From positions 1 to 64,000 of the forward strand of contig ML210269.1 in NCBI GenBank assembly GCA_004369085.1: DNA of 64,000 nt. Direction: 5' to 3'. The stretch's first letter is position 1. Each line of letters begins with the position of its first letter. A program made the translations under genes and the position numbers. Of the stretch, positions 10,102 through 21,896 are shown piece by piece. The stretch comes from Coprinopsis marcescibilis (lineage: Eukaryota > Basidiomycota > Agaricomycetes > Agaricales > Psathyrellaceae). A model generated the notes under the pieces. That model ran no database searches. It worked only from the letters and a program-made list of their open reading frames with translations, and was not told where the DNA came from.

Positions 10102-13100
10102 CTAAACCACATCTGGAAGTTCCATCAACTCTTCATCACTTTCCACGCCTTCGTCGCTATCGCCGTCCTCTCCTTCCTCAATATCGATGGGGTCCAGAGA
10201 AATGTCGTGATCGGCACCGACATAAGAATCGCAAATAACATACAGCTTGAGCTTGTGGCTTCCCTTGGGCAAGGTTTAACCTTGAGGTTTTTGTTGACCG
10301 TGACTTTCTTGATGATGAGTAGTTGGCGAGTGTTAGGGTCCCCAACAACGAGCCACCAGTTGGCCATTTTCTTGAGTGGGTAGTAGGGGGCGATGACGAC
10401 GGGATCTGAAGGCTCTTCGTCTTCCTCGTCGTCGGCGTCCCGAGAAAGCGCAACTTGGAGGTAGATTGGAGCACCAGCGGTGTAGTCGCCCTTGGCCAGT
10501 TGGTGATTCACGTCCAAAGTAGGATCGACTTGACGCATGTGGCCACGTCACGCCTACGGCAACATACTCATCACTTGAAGGCGAAGATTGTATACGAAAA
10601 GGAACGCACATTTGGGCAGGGTTCATCTGCAACAGTTTATTTCTGGTGTCATCTTCAAGCTCCATGATGTCATACACCGAGTTGACGCCAGCATCCTTGC
10701 AACGTTTGATGGCCTGCAAGCATTGGTAAGCAAACCATCAGCGAGATATACCTAGCGAAAAACATACCTCAGATTCGAAGTGAGGGATCTGCTTGAGCGG
10801 CGAATCAGTCTCCCACATGCCCTGCACACACATCTGCGATACATCCACAGCACACAGCGCATTGAGCCACGCGTTGGACGACATAACGTCGACGCAGGCT
10901 GACAGAAGGTTGAGGACCTTTTCGAGTACGAGGGCCTGGTCTGCGGCAAGATCGGGTGGAAGGTGCGGACGAGAGAAGTGGGCTTGCAGCAACAGGAAAG
11001 TCTTGAAAATAAGGAGCCTCGAAGTTGGGGGTGTCGATCTTGACGGGGACGCGGTCGTAGATACACTCGAAGAGAGTGTCTTCGTGACGACGAATGGGGA
11101 TCGTCTCGAACTCTGCAGAGGAGGAAACGACCTCGAGGAGACCCTTGAGCTTCGTTCGCTCTTTGAGAGAGAGGGTGTACACCTCCACAGTCACATCTGT
11201 CGGGAGCGTTATCCAAGTGGACGATTCTCAGAACGAAGGGTATGCACAAGAGATGTTGTAATAAGCTGCGATCATGCCCAGGTTCAATGGTGAAACGTCC
11301 ATGTCCTCCTCTGTGTACTTATTAGCTTGGACCGTCATGAGGCAAGGAGATAAATCGTACCTATCGCGATACACTTTAAGTTGACGAGGTCGCTCAGGGT
11401 GTTCTCGACCAACTCGGAAAGGTCGTCAGACAGGTGTTGATGGCTGACATTGTGGAGGTTATAGTAGTTAGGGTTCTGGGTCATCCTTCGGTAAAAGTAG
11501 GTCCAAGTTAGGAGATCCTGAAGATACATCATTAGCCCTTGAATCATTTCATGAGAGACGATCTGAACTCACCATGGCATCCTGCTTGTTCTCAATGGTC
11601 TTCACTGCGACTTCGGCAAGGAAGTAATCATGCAGCATGTAGGTAGGTAGGTGCGGCTCGATGGGAAGACCTTCACCCAGGAACTTCTTGTAGAAGTCCT
11701 TCCTTGTCTGCTGGCACATCAACATGCATCAACTTCGCCCATCCTGCAATGGTGGACAGGCCCGACCCATGATCTGCAGAACATCCATGACAGGATAATC
11801 AACATATCGATGTTCCTTTACTTCGTAATATTGGACGCCCATGATGATGACCATGTAGCTTGCGACTGGAAGACTCCAGGCGGTGCCCTATGTTAAAGGT
11901 TAGTGGGTCGTGTACGATGTGAAACTGCAACTGTACTAACCTTGGAAGCAACCAGGACCTGAATTGCGCCCGACTCAAACAGTCTCTGCACAATGCGCTT
12001 GTCCTGCTTCGACAACGCTTCATGATAATAACCGATACCGCGGCTCAACACCTCTGCCAAGCCCTTATCGCTGGCGTGGTCCAAATGTGGTTGCAGATCT
12101 GCCAACTCAATGTTCAGGAATCGGTCCGGCTGGTCGTCCGCAGCACAATGAGTAAGAATGTCATCCACAGTCAGACGGCATTGTTGACGCGATGGCACGA
12201 AGACAGTGACCTTTGTCGGGGCGTATTCGCAGTTGGCAAGATAGGCAGGCTTGGACATGGAGATCATCAGCGACGGGAAGTGAGAGATTTGGGTTGACTG
12301 GAGATGAATGTCCATGGTCGAGTTGGCGGGCACTGTGAATGAAGTCGTCGGTCAGATGCTTTGCGGCAAGAAACATTATGAGCATACATAGACGAGAAGT
12401 TGAAGATCGCATGCGATAGCGCACCCATCCTGCAAGCCACAATACGGGTCTTGACATCAATCCGAGCTGACACGTATCGCGTTCTTGAGATCACAACCTC
12501 ATACGTAGGCCCGACCTGCCCTCCAACCAGCTGAATCTCATCCACAATGAGCAACCCCATTCTCGCGTTGACGCCAACGTCTCGAAATAACACCCCACTG
12601 AGAAGAATACCAGTGAGATTGACTGTTTTGGGACGAAGGAAAAACAACATACCTGAGGCGGCGTGCAGAAAATAACATCGCCCTTCTCCAACAACCTCAG
12701 GTCTGCACTAGTCCCACCCGTCAGACTCACAATCTCCTTTCCACCCTGTACCTTGGAGAATTTGGCCTGCCACTCTTGGACACGCAAATCCACCATATCC
12801 TGGTAAGGCTCGATGCACACCGCCCTCTTGGCCTCCTTGCTTCACAGCCTCAGTAACGCGAACTCGACACAGATAGTCTTGCCGCTTCCGGTTGGCGCAC
12901 CGATGAAGGCGTTGTCATCGGTTGTATACAGACCTGGAAGAGTTGAGTCTGGATTTTGTTGGAGGTCTGGATGGTTGATGAATACAGTGCTTCAAACTCC
13001 TTCTTGTGCACAGCGGTAAGACGGAGGGGTTGGAGGTCAAGAAGAGGGTGGGTGCAGGGAATTTGTCGGGAATGATGAGATGCTTGAAGGAAATGGGAAG

Positions 13101-13560
13101 CCGCGTCTCAGCATGGAGCCAGCGGTCAGAGATAACGGAGATGTAGTAGTTCTGTGAAACCGGCTCGAAAATTTGAACGGTAAGGGTAACGTTGTGCTCG
13201 TCGGTGGAATACCACTGGTGAAGGGTGAACATGTCGCGGAACAGGATAACCTCGCCATCCACGTCTTCGACCATGATGTGGAAGGCTTCGGCACCACCGT
13301 GCACCTCTGGATCCCACTGGAAGTCGGGGACGATGGACAGGTCAACGCGCAGCAACGAACGAGTGATGTGTTGAACCTCTGTGATGAGAAAATTAGGATC
13401 GACCCAAGGCATGAGTAGCAGAAAACGAACGTACTGAAGCTTAGGAACTGATGCACGAGCCTGTGCACCCGTCGTCCTTCCTTCGGCAATCCAAGCAGTT
13501 CGCCAATTCAGGCGCGCTCAAATCAAAGTATCGATACCAAGGCTATAGCGCTACAGGTTA
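10102..13560 (-). pseudogene. BRR2: Brr2-like spliceosomal helicase, C-terminal half, decayed copy
   Basis: Minus-strand exons match the second half of the Ski2-like RNA helicase Brr2, which unwinds U4/U6 snRNA: the end of the first Sec63 unit (ITRSLLRVDLSIVPDFQWDP), the second helicase cassette with motif I (GAPTGSGKT), motif II region (LLIVDEIQLVGG), motif V/VI region (VIIMGVQYYE, DVLQIMGRAC), and the second Sec63/FN3 unit to the acidic C-terminus near 10102. Introns are retained, so it is not a processed copy. Damage is extensive: an in-frame TGA at 12842-12844 just after motif I, another at 11729-11731 after motif VI, frameshifts near 13445, 12570, 11010 and 10275, loss of about a dozen codons after RIVAC near 12430, and PP in place of RP after GRAC. 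The whole N-terminal half is absent; the similarity stops around 13560. Confidence 0.85.
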
Positions 13561-14130
13561 ATTCACGTCAGCCACCGAGATCTGCAGCAAAAAACCCCAA
13601 CATAGAACTTACGAATTGTTTACTCATCGCCTTCCTTACAATCTCCCCAGGAAACTTGGGGAACTGTCTCAACGGGGTCATCGATCCCACTTCTTCTTCT
13701 CCACGATTTTGCACATATGCAGTGCAGCTTCGAGGGTGCAGCCCATCCGCGCAACCTCGAAGATGGCTCGCAAAATTCTTTGTTGATCACAAAAGGAAAT
13801 CGAGCAAATAACAGCAAATAAGTTTCTCGATCGGGGGAAGACAGATGCCCGCCAAACTACTTATGTGTAACCAAAGTAGGCACCGCAGCGTGATCAGGGT
13901 GGGCATCGCTCAAACCGTTACGTGCCGTTCGAAGGAACCGCAAGGACTCTGCGAAGCACTGAAAACTCCCAAAGGTCGCTGCCCCACGACACAGCATCAT
14001 GTATACAAACGCAGAAGTATACTGCCTGCCTGCCCCGCTCACTTGTTGGACTGGCGTTCCGTGAAGACCCATCCATTAGCTTGAGCTACTGAGCTATCCA
14101 AAGCGCAATGTCAAGCACGACGATCGACAT
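13561..14130. other. no supported gene
   Basis: Frames of 65-80 codons occur on both strands without splice context or motifs. The break point where Brr2 similarity is lost lies at the start of this stretch, and the 5' exons expected for the following kinase gene are not evident. Confidence 0.4.
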
Positions 14131-14136
14131 CATCTT

Positions 14137-15246
14137 TTGAAAGCTTTGATGCGACTCTCTGACCGCACTCAGCAATACCCAACGTGTCTTACTTTGGCCC
14201 AGGTCGAATGCGATGACCAGCCTATGACGGCCGGTAGCTTCGGTGAAGTGTATCGAGGTCGGTTCCAGGGGCAGAACATTGCGCTTAAAGTGGTGAAACT
14301 ACACCGAAAAATCGCGGTGTTGAAGAGCATCCAGGTGAGTGAAAATCGCGTCGAAGCTGTCCTAAGACACGGGCATCTGATCCTAGTGAAACGTTACCCT
14401 ACGCTGTCTCAAGAGAGGCAATCATATGGAGTAATCTTTCGCATACCACCATTCTACGGGATTTACCAACTGGATAACAAGTACAAGGGTATATGCACGG
14501 TATCGCCGTGGATGGAAAACGGCAATGTCCAGGACTATCTGAAACAGGCCTCTGCCCGAATCGTGTATGGCTTGTAAGTCACCGCCCTCGACGTCGCCAT
14601 GATCGCCTTCCTGATACTACACCTCTGTTCAGCTCTCGGATGTTGCCTCCGGTATTGCCTACTTACACGCGAACGGCGTGATACATGGCGATATCAAAGG
14701 GGTGGGTGTTACCTCACCTACGGCGTGACGACTCTAACGATCGTTTGAATCAAGATGAACATCCTAATCACTGATTCCGGCCACGCTTGCTTGACCGACT
14801 TTGGCCTCTCCAATATCGCCGAGTCTAACATCATCTCGTGGTCCTCGGTCTGCAGCTCGGCCAGCCACAGCGGACGATCAGGTGGCAAGCTCCAGAATTC
14901 TTCAACCCAGAAGACGAGGCCAACCGCCCGAAGACAACAAAGTCTGATATTTATGCTTTTGCCTGTGTTCGTTACGAGGTGCGTTTTTCCTTATCCCTGC
15001 GGATTTTGGAAACATGGACTCGCCAACTAATCTGTTTAATAGATGAAATATTCCGTTTTATGAATACTCAAGAGACCCCACAGTTATGATCAAGGTTATG
15101 CACGGATGCAGGCCGTTCAAACCAGCACCCGACTCTGACGCCCTCGTTTCATTTGGATTAACTGAGCTTATTTGGGAGCTTATGGAACGATTTTGGCAGC
15201 GGGAACCCTTATTGCGACCCGAGGCCAAGGATTTATTAAATGATAG
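14137..15246 (+). pseudogene. TKL-type protein kinase, frame-broken paralog
   Basis: This is a paralog of the gene at 7.35-9.0 kb with the same exon plan. It keeps the glycine loop (GSFGEVYRG), the IALK lysine, SPWMENGNVQDYL, an intact catalytic loop (HGDIKG), an intact DFG (LTDFGLS), IRWQAPE and DIYAFACV. The reading frame changes at least three times without an intron to explain it: between the alpha-C/SH segment and PFYGIYQL (about 14430-14450), between SSASHSG and IRWQAPE (about 14870), and between the exon start near 15043 and PFYEYSRDP (about 15055). The N-terminal exons are not found. So the catalytic residues are intact but the frame is broken, which is a decayed kinase unless these are sequence errors. 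Confidence 0.75.
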
Positions 15247-15249
15247 CGG

Positions 15250-15608
15250 CTTGTGTATCCAACCAAGTTTTGTTGGAGTGAGGAATCCAGGTTCCGTATC
15301 TCGATGGCATTGCCGTCGTAACGAGGTCGGGCTACAATTGTCATTAACACAGGGGTCTGGCCACCCTATGTTCCTCCTAAATATAGTATTGAATGCTACT
15401 TGATTATAATTATACGTACTATCCAAATCAGCATCGTATGGACATTTATTGCGAACACAAAGTACTCCGAGAATAATGGCTATTAGCTAATGCACATGTG
15501 ACTACTTTCCTTATGCTACATTTAGGGACGAAGAGTATATACAATTTGAAGTGAACATCACGGCTTGTTACAAACACTATTCGCCGCCCAATAATAGCTC
15601 ACTAGCGC
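15250..15608. other. convergent intergenic stretch
   Basis: The stretch lies between the kinase pseudogene and the 3' end of the minus-strand RapZ-C gene. I see no gene or defined repeat. Confidence 0.5.
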
Positions 15609-16154
15609 TCACTTTTCATCACCTTGTTGACTTTTCAGACGCTCATCACGCTCTGCTCTTCTTACTTGGTCCTTGTGTGTCTTCGTATTGTCCTGCTGAA
15701 GATCTCGATGATGCACAACAATATCCCAGTGATCCAGAAGGCCTTCCCATTTCTTCCGCCCAAGTGCCTCAACGATGGCCACGCTTCGATGATGTCCCAC
15801 TTGACAACAAACCCCAACCGATAGTTCCACTTCTCCGCCCCGTTCAACAGCCAGCATGCGATTATTGATGGTCCTTGAGATTGATTCGAATCGGGCCTGG
15901 ACCTCTGGGTTGGAGATTAGCCATTCTTGTAGCGATTTACACAGCCCCGACTGGGAAGCACGAATGTGCCTTGGTGGATTTGGGAGAATCCGGATGTCGA
16001 AAGTGAGCGCTGGGGTTGGTCTCAATCGTCCATTTCGGTAACCGAATGATGTTATCTTTAAGACTCGAGATTGTCCTGCCTCCGCGGAAGAGTCATCAAC
16101 CTGGGATTCCCCAGGTGAAATAACGGATTCATCATCGAGTGGGGTATCGCCCAT
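15609..16154 (-). CDS. RapZ C-terminal-domain protein
   Basis: An intronless 181-residue protein from ATG at 16152-16154. After about 30 disordered residues the body matches the C-terminal domain of bacterial RapZ (the RNA-binding half of the GlmZ adaptor): ITSFGYRNG, LTFDIRILPNP, GLCKSLQEWLISNPEVQARF, then a beta strand LSVGVCC and the signature GHHRSV at residues 120-125, equivalent to GG.HRSV in bacteria. The N-terminal P-loop nucleotide-binding domain of bacterial RapZ is absent, so this is a stand-alone C domain, as I recall from other fungi. Its fungal function is unknown. The C-terminal 25 residues are charged and low in structure. Confidence 0.8.
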   Translation of the reverse strand: MGDTPLDDESVISPGESQVDDSSAEAGQSRVLKITSFGYRNGRLRPTPALTFDIRILPNPPRHIRASQSGLCKSLQEWLISNPEVQARFESISRTINNRMLAVERGGEVELSVGVCCQVGHHRSVAIVEALGRKKWEGLLDHWDIVVHHRDLQQDNTKTHKDQVRRAERDERLKSQQGDEK

Positions 16155-16680
16155 GTTCTTTTTTGTCCTCGGTGCAGAGCAAACGGGTAAGAAGACGAGA
16201 GCTCGCGGTTTACAAAAGGGATCAGGCAGAGAGTTTATGAATCTCGCCAGGGAAGATCATGCTGATCTCAGACGGGCGCTGATTATCGATCACCCATTGG
16301 TGATGACGTCAAGATCCATGATGAGGTCGGCGCTCTTTTTTTGTGAAGGCTGAGCGCTAAACCGAAGACCATATCTTCATCAAAGAAGCGACGTACACAA
16401 ACGCTCGCGGCTCAACTATCCAAAAATAATGTATTGTCAAACCGTAAACCGTACGTACATGGTCTGTCTTGTTTGTCAGAGTGACAGTGACTACTAACGA
16501 GCAAGTCCCCATATATATGAATGTTTTCCGATCTAGTAGAAATCTCAAGCAACGCTCTCTGTTTCTACTTTCTCTGAAGATTCTGTTCATTTCTGTGATA
16601 TGTCCTGGGGCCCATAATTACCGATCAGAATCTGCATCAGGGGCCGGAGGCATATAAATATAGTAGTGATCTTTTGTACA

Positions 16681-19190
16681 CAGAAACCGACCGGAACAAC
16701 TGACAGTGATTGCGGCCACCACCGTTGTTCGATGGTTTCTAAGAACACACAGTCATTTAGCCTGCCTTCCCAACCCCGATGTTGAGGACTTTACGATCCC
16801 ATTTGTCTTTCATGATATGGATTTCCACGAGTCAGAGACATATTTCCCCAACGCGGCGGTTTGGCATCTGCACCCTGAGCGTCTGAAAAGGTACGTGCGA
16901 CCCATCGTACGTGATATCTCACAAACGGTATTACAGAATCGAATTGAATCTCCAGTTCTGCAGCCTCAGTACGTCTCGATAGTCAGCATGTACCTACCTG
17001 GTGACTCAAGATCTTGCCAGCGGTGCTCTACTACGACTATCTTATCACATTCGGGGACGAGATCGAATTCATTTGGAAGCAGAAGTTCCGAATATCGACC
17101 ATTCTCTACATATTCTGCAGATACGGTCTGTTTGCCAACGTTCTCTACGTTCTCTCAGTAAACAGAACGGTAGATGGATTAGAGGTACGTACACCGCTTT
17201 TAGCCCGAACCTATCATGGTTGCTCATTCGAGGCTCCAGTTCGTGATCTCAACTTCTAGGACACGGTCAAAGGGTTCTCTCTTATTCCTCATTTCAGCTG
17301 CGACCTCGGTTACATGATGTGTGGTGTTCTGAACCTCTTTGGGCGCATTGGTATTCTGAGTAAGTGACCCAGCCCTCAGTTCACTGTTCCCTGAGGATAA
17401 CCATATGTGTATTGGAATGACAGGCGTGTGGGGAGTCAGGACATGGGTGTTGTATGACAAAAGTCGAAAGATTTTGGCTTTATTGCTGACTTTGGGATTG
17501 GCTTGCCTGATAACGGCAATAGTGAGTCAACATGCCTTGGCGTTTCAAGTTTAAGTGACCTACGAGCTTTTGGCCAATAGATACACGTCCCTTTGACCCG
17601 TTGTGATGGCCCTCTCATATTCCCAGCGTGAGTGCCTCTATTTCTATGATTCACCAAGTCTAAGGAAACGTACTGATCGACGTTTTGGAATGCAGAGGTC
17701 GCATGCTTCTTCCAATTCAATGCTTCTCTCGCTGATATCACATTTAAACCCGGCAGTTCGAGGGACTTTGACCTCTTTGACGATTGTCTACGAGTTTATA
17801 GCATTTGTGCTGGCTACCTACAAGGGCTATATGACTATGAGGGTGGATGGGCCTGTCTGGAGCCAAAGAAAGTCTCTCAATTATCTGGTTTTCACACAAG
17901 GTACGCAGGAGTGCGCCAGGCGGGTCACGTCCCATTTTCTCCGAAGGGGACTGATTATTCTGGGACCACACAGGCATCCTTTACATCATGTAAGGGGAAA
18001 TCATTGTCAAAGCTGCATTTTGGTAGTTAAGTACGGGTATTCAGGGGTATTTCAGGACTCTCTATTGGGGCTATGGTTCTAAACTTTGTGAGTTTATTTC
18101 TCATCGAATGTTTTAAGTCGCTAACGGCGTTAGCAGAAGCCTCCAGTATGTATTCACTAGCAAGGAGCGATGTAGATCCGAGACTAAAATTGAACACTGT
18201 AGGACGAGCTTGCCGTATTTTTCCAGCGCTTATTGAACGGACTTAAAATCCCGTACGCACACCCCTTCATCCTCTCAGCGCGCACTCCCGCTCACCAGGA
18301 ACCATTCAGACTATCAGGGTTTCTAACAGCGCGATTTCTCCTTCGCCTTCGTATATGGAAGCATCGCTCGTCACAATCGAGGACAACCAGCGTTATCCAG
18401 TCAATGCGGACGGATGATTTTGTTGATCGGAACTACGTCGCGCCAAACAGCGCGAGGGGTGGCAGTGGGAGGAACAGTACCCATATAGAGTCTCTGCCAT
18501 TCCCCGTTTCGGTGGCAAGCTCGGTCGAGAGTGTTACGATATCTGTTCTAGTAGAACTGGGGGGTGATATCGGTCTTTCCGATGGAGCTGATCCCGTGCT
18601 GCCAGAAGAACCTGAGGCAGGCTTGAGTACGAGGCATCTGAATCATCCTTCTTCGCGGATCGCATCGTCGTCGCACGCAAGCACAAGCTATAGACCAGAT
18701 GATCTGGAAAGGTGAGTCGTGATCAATCAGGGGGAGTAACATAGCTGAAGATGAGCTAAGTTTGAGCAGCAGTATGACTACGTCAATACCTTGGAGTGAT
18801 GGAGGTACAATGAGGAATCGGTCAAGACCCCTTTCGCCAAGACATAACCTGTAGATAGGTAGACAGAGCGTAATATTGTATTATACATCAAGCGAATGAC
18901 AACGATTCAGATAGGCATATATACCGCTGAATCTATCGAATGGGGCTAATCAACAAGACAATGGCGCCTAAATCCAATGAGAGTACAAATTTCAAAAGGT
19001 AGGTACTTTTTAAGGATGGGAGCCTAGTATGTAGTATGCGAGACCAGATAAATAAGGGAGGTCTATAACGATACTACAACGGGGACATCTAGATAAAGGT
19101 TTCTTCATGGGTAATGAGTGAACAAGCGTAATCATATGTACAGTCCGAGCGAACGAACGTCGAGAGGAGTGACGAAATCTAGGCGTACTG
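16681..19190 (+). repeat. tandem duplication unit, copy 1
   Basis: Sequence from 16681 onward is repeated from 19248 onward with an offset of about 2567 bp. The similarity covers the 5' flank, exons, introns and 3' flank of a DUF6533-type gene and extends to about 19190, well past the stop codon. Confidence 0.85.
16817..18854 (+). CDS. DUF6533-type seven-helix membrane protein, copy 1
   Basis: An integral membrane protein of the large agaricomycete DUF6533 group. Landmarks in order: YYDYLITFGDEIEFIW with RISTILYIFCRY (TM1-2 region, about 17035-17180), HFSCDLGYMMCGVL and LFGRIGILSVWGVRTWVLYD (about 17295-17460), ILALLLTLGLACLITAI, IHVPLTRCDGP, then TIVYEFIAFVLATYKGY (about 17780), an NYLVFTQG segment and small exons encoding ILYI and GLSIGAMVLNF, and the terminal SGFLTARFLLRLRIW helix (about 18320). 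A Ser-rich cytosolic tail follows, ending SPRHNL at 18852-18854. About ten short introns are visible. The N-terminal exon choice (ATG 16817) is uncertain. In the frame upstream of TM1, copy 1 has a TGA at 17002-17004 where copy 2 has CAG. Function is unknown. Confidence 0.65.
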
Positions 19191-19389
19191 ATATGATCAA
19201 TCGTACGTAACCATGACCAATGGCCCATCACATCACAGCCTTCAAGCACAGAAACCGACCGGAACAACTGACAGCCAGTGCGGCCGCACCGCCGTTGTTC
19301 GATGGCTACTAAAAACACACCGTCATTTAGCCTGCCTTATTCCCACCTCCGATGTGGAAGGCATTTCGATTCCGTTTGCCTTCAACGAT
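18855..19389. other. spacer between the tandem gene copies
   Basis: This is the 3' flank of copy 1 (repeated after copy 2) followed by the 5' flank of copy 2. It contains no independent gene. Confidence 0.6.
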
Positions 19390-21745
19390 ATGGATTTCGA
19401 GTCTCAGGCACATTTCCTCAACGCGGCGGTTTGGCATCTGCACCCTGAGCATCTGAGAAGGTACGTGCGACAAGTCGACCGCTCGTATGTGATATCTCAC
19501 AAGCAGCATTACAGAGTCGAATTGAATCTCCAATTCTGCAGCCTCAGTACGTCTCGATGATAAGCGTATCCCTACCTGGCAGCTCAAGGTTTTGCCAGCG
19601 GTTCTGTACTACGATTATCTTATCACACTCGACGACGAGATCGAATTCATCTGGAAGCAAAAGTTCCGAATATCGACCATCTTCTACATATTCTGCAGAT
19701 ACGGTCTTGTCGCCAACATTCTCTACCTACTCTCAGCAAACAGAAGGATAGATGGATTAGAGGTACGTACACCGCTTTTAGCCCGAGCCTATCATGGTTG
19801 CTCATTCGAGGCTCCAGTTCGTGGTTTCAACTTCTAGGACACAGTCAAAGGGTTCTGTCTTACTCCTCGTTTCAGCTGCGACCTCGGTTACATGATATGT
19901 GGTGTTCTGAGCTTCTTTGGGCGCATTGGTATTCTGAGTAAGTGACCCAGTCCTCACTTCACTATTTTCTGAGGATAACCATATGTGTATTGAAATGACA
20001 GGCGTATGGGGGGTCAGGACGTGGGTGCTGTACGACAAAAGTCGAAAGATTTTGGCTTTATTGCTGACTTTGGGACTGGCTTGCCTGATAACGGCAATAG
20101 TGAGTCAACACGCCATCGTTTTTCAAGTTTAAGCGACCTATGACCTTTTGCCCGGTAGATACACGTCCCTTTGACCCGTTGTGATGGCCCTCTCATATTC
20201 CCAGCGTGAGTGCCTCTATTTCTATGATTCACCAAGTCTACGGAAACGTACTGATCGACGTTTTGGAATGCAGAGGTCGCATGCTTCTTCCAATTCAATG
20301 CTTCTCTCGCTGATGTCGCATTTAAACCCGACAGTTCGAGGGACTTTGACCTCTTTGATGATCGCCTACGAGTTTATAGCATTTGTGCTGGCGACGTACA
20401 AGGGATATACGACTATGAGGGTGGATGGGCCTGTCTGGGGCCAAAGAAAGACTCTCAATTACCTGATTTTCAAACAAGGTACGTGGAAGTGCCTTTGCCG
20501 CGTCTCGTCTCATTTTGTGTGAAGGGACTGATTAATCCGCGACTACACAGGTATCCTTTACATCATGTAAGGAGATATCCTAGACAACGCTCTATCTTGG
20601 TAGTTAAGCGCGGGTTTTCAGGGGAATATCAGGACTCTCCATCGGGGCTATGGTTCTAAACTTTGTGAGTTGAACCCTCGCCGAACGTCAATACAAGTCG
20701 CTAACGCCGCTAGCAGAAAACTTCAGTATGTACCCATCAACATGGGCCGATGCAGATCAGATCCTAAAGCCGCGATTCGAACATAGTACGGTCTCGCCGC
20801 ATTCTTTCAACGCTTACTAAACGGGCTTAAAATCCCGTACGCGCATCCTTTCGTCTTCTCAGCCCCCACCTCCACTCACCCAGGCGCACATCGAATCATC
20901 CAGGTTGTCAGGGTTTCTAACAGCGCGATTTCTCCTTCGCCTTCGTATATGGAAGCGGCGCACCTCACAGTTGAAGAAACCCAGCGCAATTCAGTCAATG
21001 CAGACAGATGATTTTGTTGATCGGAACTACGTCGCGCCGAACAGCGCGAGGGGTGGTAGTAACAGTACCCATATGCAGTCCCTGCCATTCCCTGTATCGG
21101 TGGCAGGCTCAATCGAGACTGCTACGATATCTGTTCTGGTGGAATTGGGGGGCGATATCGGTCTTCCCGACGGAGCTGATCCCGTGCCAGAAGAACCCGA
21201 GCCTGGCTTGAGTACGATGCATCCGGCGCATCCTTCTTCGCGGATCGCATCGTCGTCGCACGCAAGCACAAGCTATAGACCAGGTGATTTGGAAAGGTGA
21301 GTGTTGATCAATCAGGGGAGTAGCATAGTTGACGATGGGATGCGTTTGAGTAGCAGTATGCCTACGTCAATACCTTGGAGTGCTGGAGGTACGATGAGGA
21401 ATCGGACAAGACCACTTTCGCCAAGACATAACCTATAGATAGGTAGACAGAGCGTAACATTGTACTATACATCAAGAACGACAACGGTTCAGATGGGCAA
21501 AACCATCGAGCGTGGAATCTATTCAGTCTAGCTGATCAACAAGGCAATGGTGTCTAAGTCTAATGAGAGTACAAAAGGCAGGTACTTTTGAAGGTTGGGA
21601 GCCTATGCGAGGATAGAGAAATAAGGGACGTCTATAACGATAATGAAACAGGAACATCTAGTTAAAGGTTATATCAAGGGTAATAAGTGAGCAAGCATAA
21701 TAATGTAGAATCCGAATGAACGAAAAGAGGAGCGAGAAATGTAAA
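19248..21745 (+). repeat. tandem duplication unit, copy 2
   Basis: This is the second copy of the unit starting at 16681. Coding parts are closest; introns and flanks have more substitutions and small indels, for example in the stretch after the stop codon near 21440-21600. Confidence 0.85.
19390..21438 (+). CDS. DUF6533-type seven-helix membrane protein, copy 2
   Basis: Paralog of the preceding gene with the same exon order. Landmarks: LPAVLYYDYLITLDDEIEF with RISTIFYIFCRYGLVANILYLL (about 19592-19760), SCDLGYMICGVLSFFGRIGIL and VWGVRTWVLYD, ILALLLTLGLACLITAI, HVPLTRCDGP, MIAYEFIAFVLATYKGY (about 20360), the NYLIFKQG segment, SGFLTARFLLRLRIW (about 20905) and a Ser-rich tail with STSYRPGDLE, ending at TAG 21436-21438. 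It retains the LDDE motif typical of the family, which copy 1 has changed to FGDE. The frame before TM1 stays open here. ATG 19390 is a tentative start. Function is unknown; the architecture is receptor-like but no ligand is known. Confidence 0.7.
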
Positions 21746-21896
21746 CGTAAACGGAATGTGAGTAAAGTATGTGAGGATCACAAGGTTGGTTGAATCTAAT
21801 CTAAGGAAGGTCTATTATGGTACTTTTGCTCCAAAGCAACGAATCTGGCTCAAGGAACTGTCAAAGAAGGTCAGCGACGACCAAGAGTCAGGAGGT

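Noticed and set aside
14030..14110. tRNA-like D-arm on the minus strand (GGATAGCTCAGTAGCTCAAGC)
   Set aside because: No T-arm consensus, no matching acceptor stem and no sensible anticodon arm follow, so this is not a tRNA gene.
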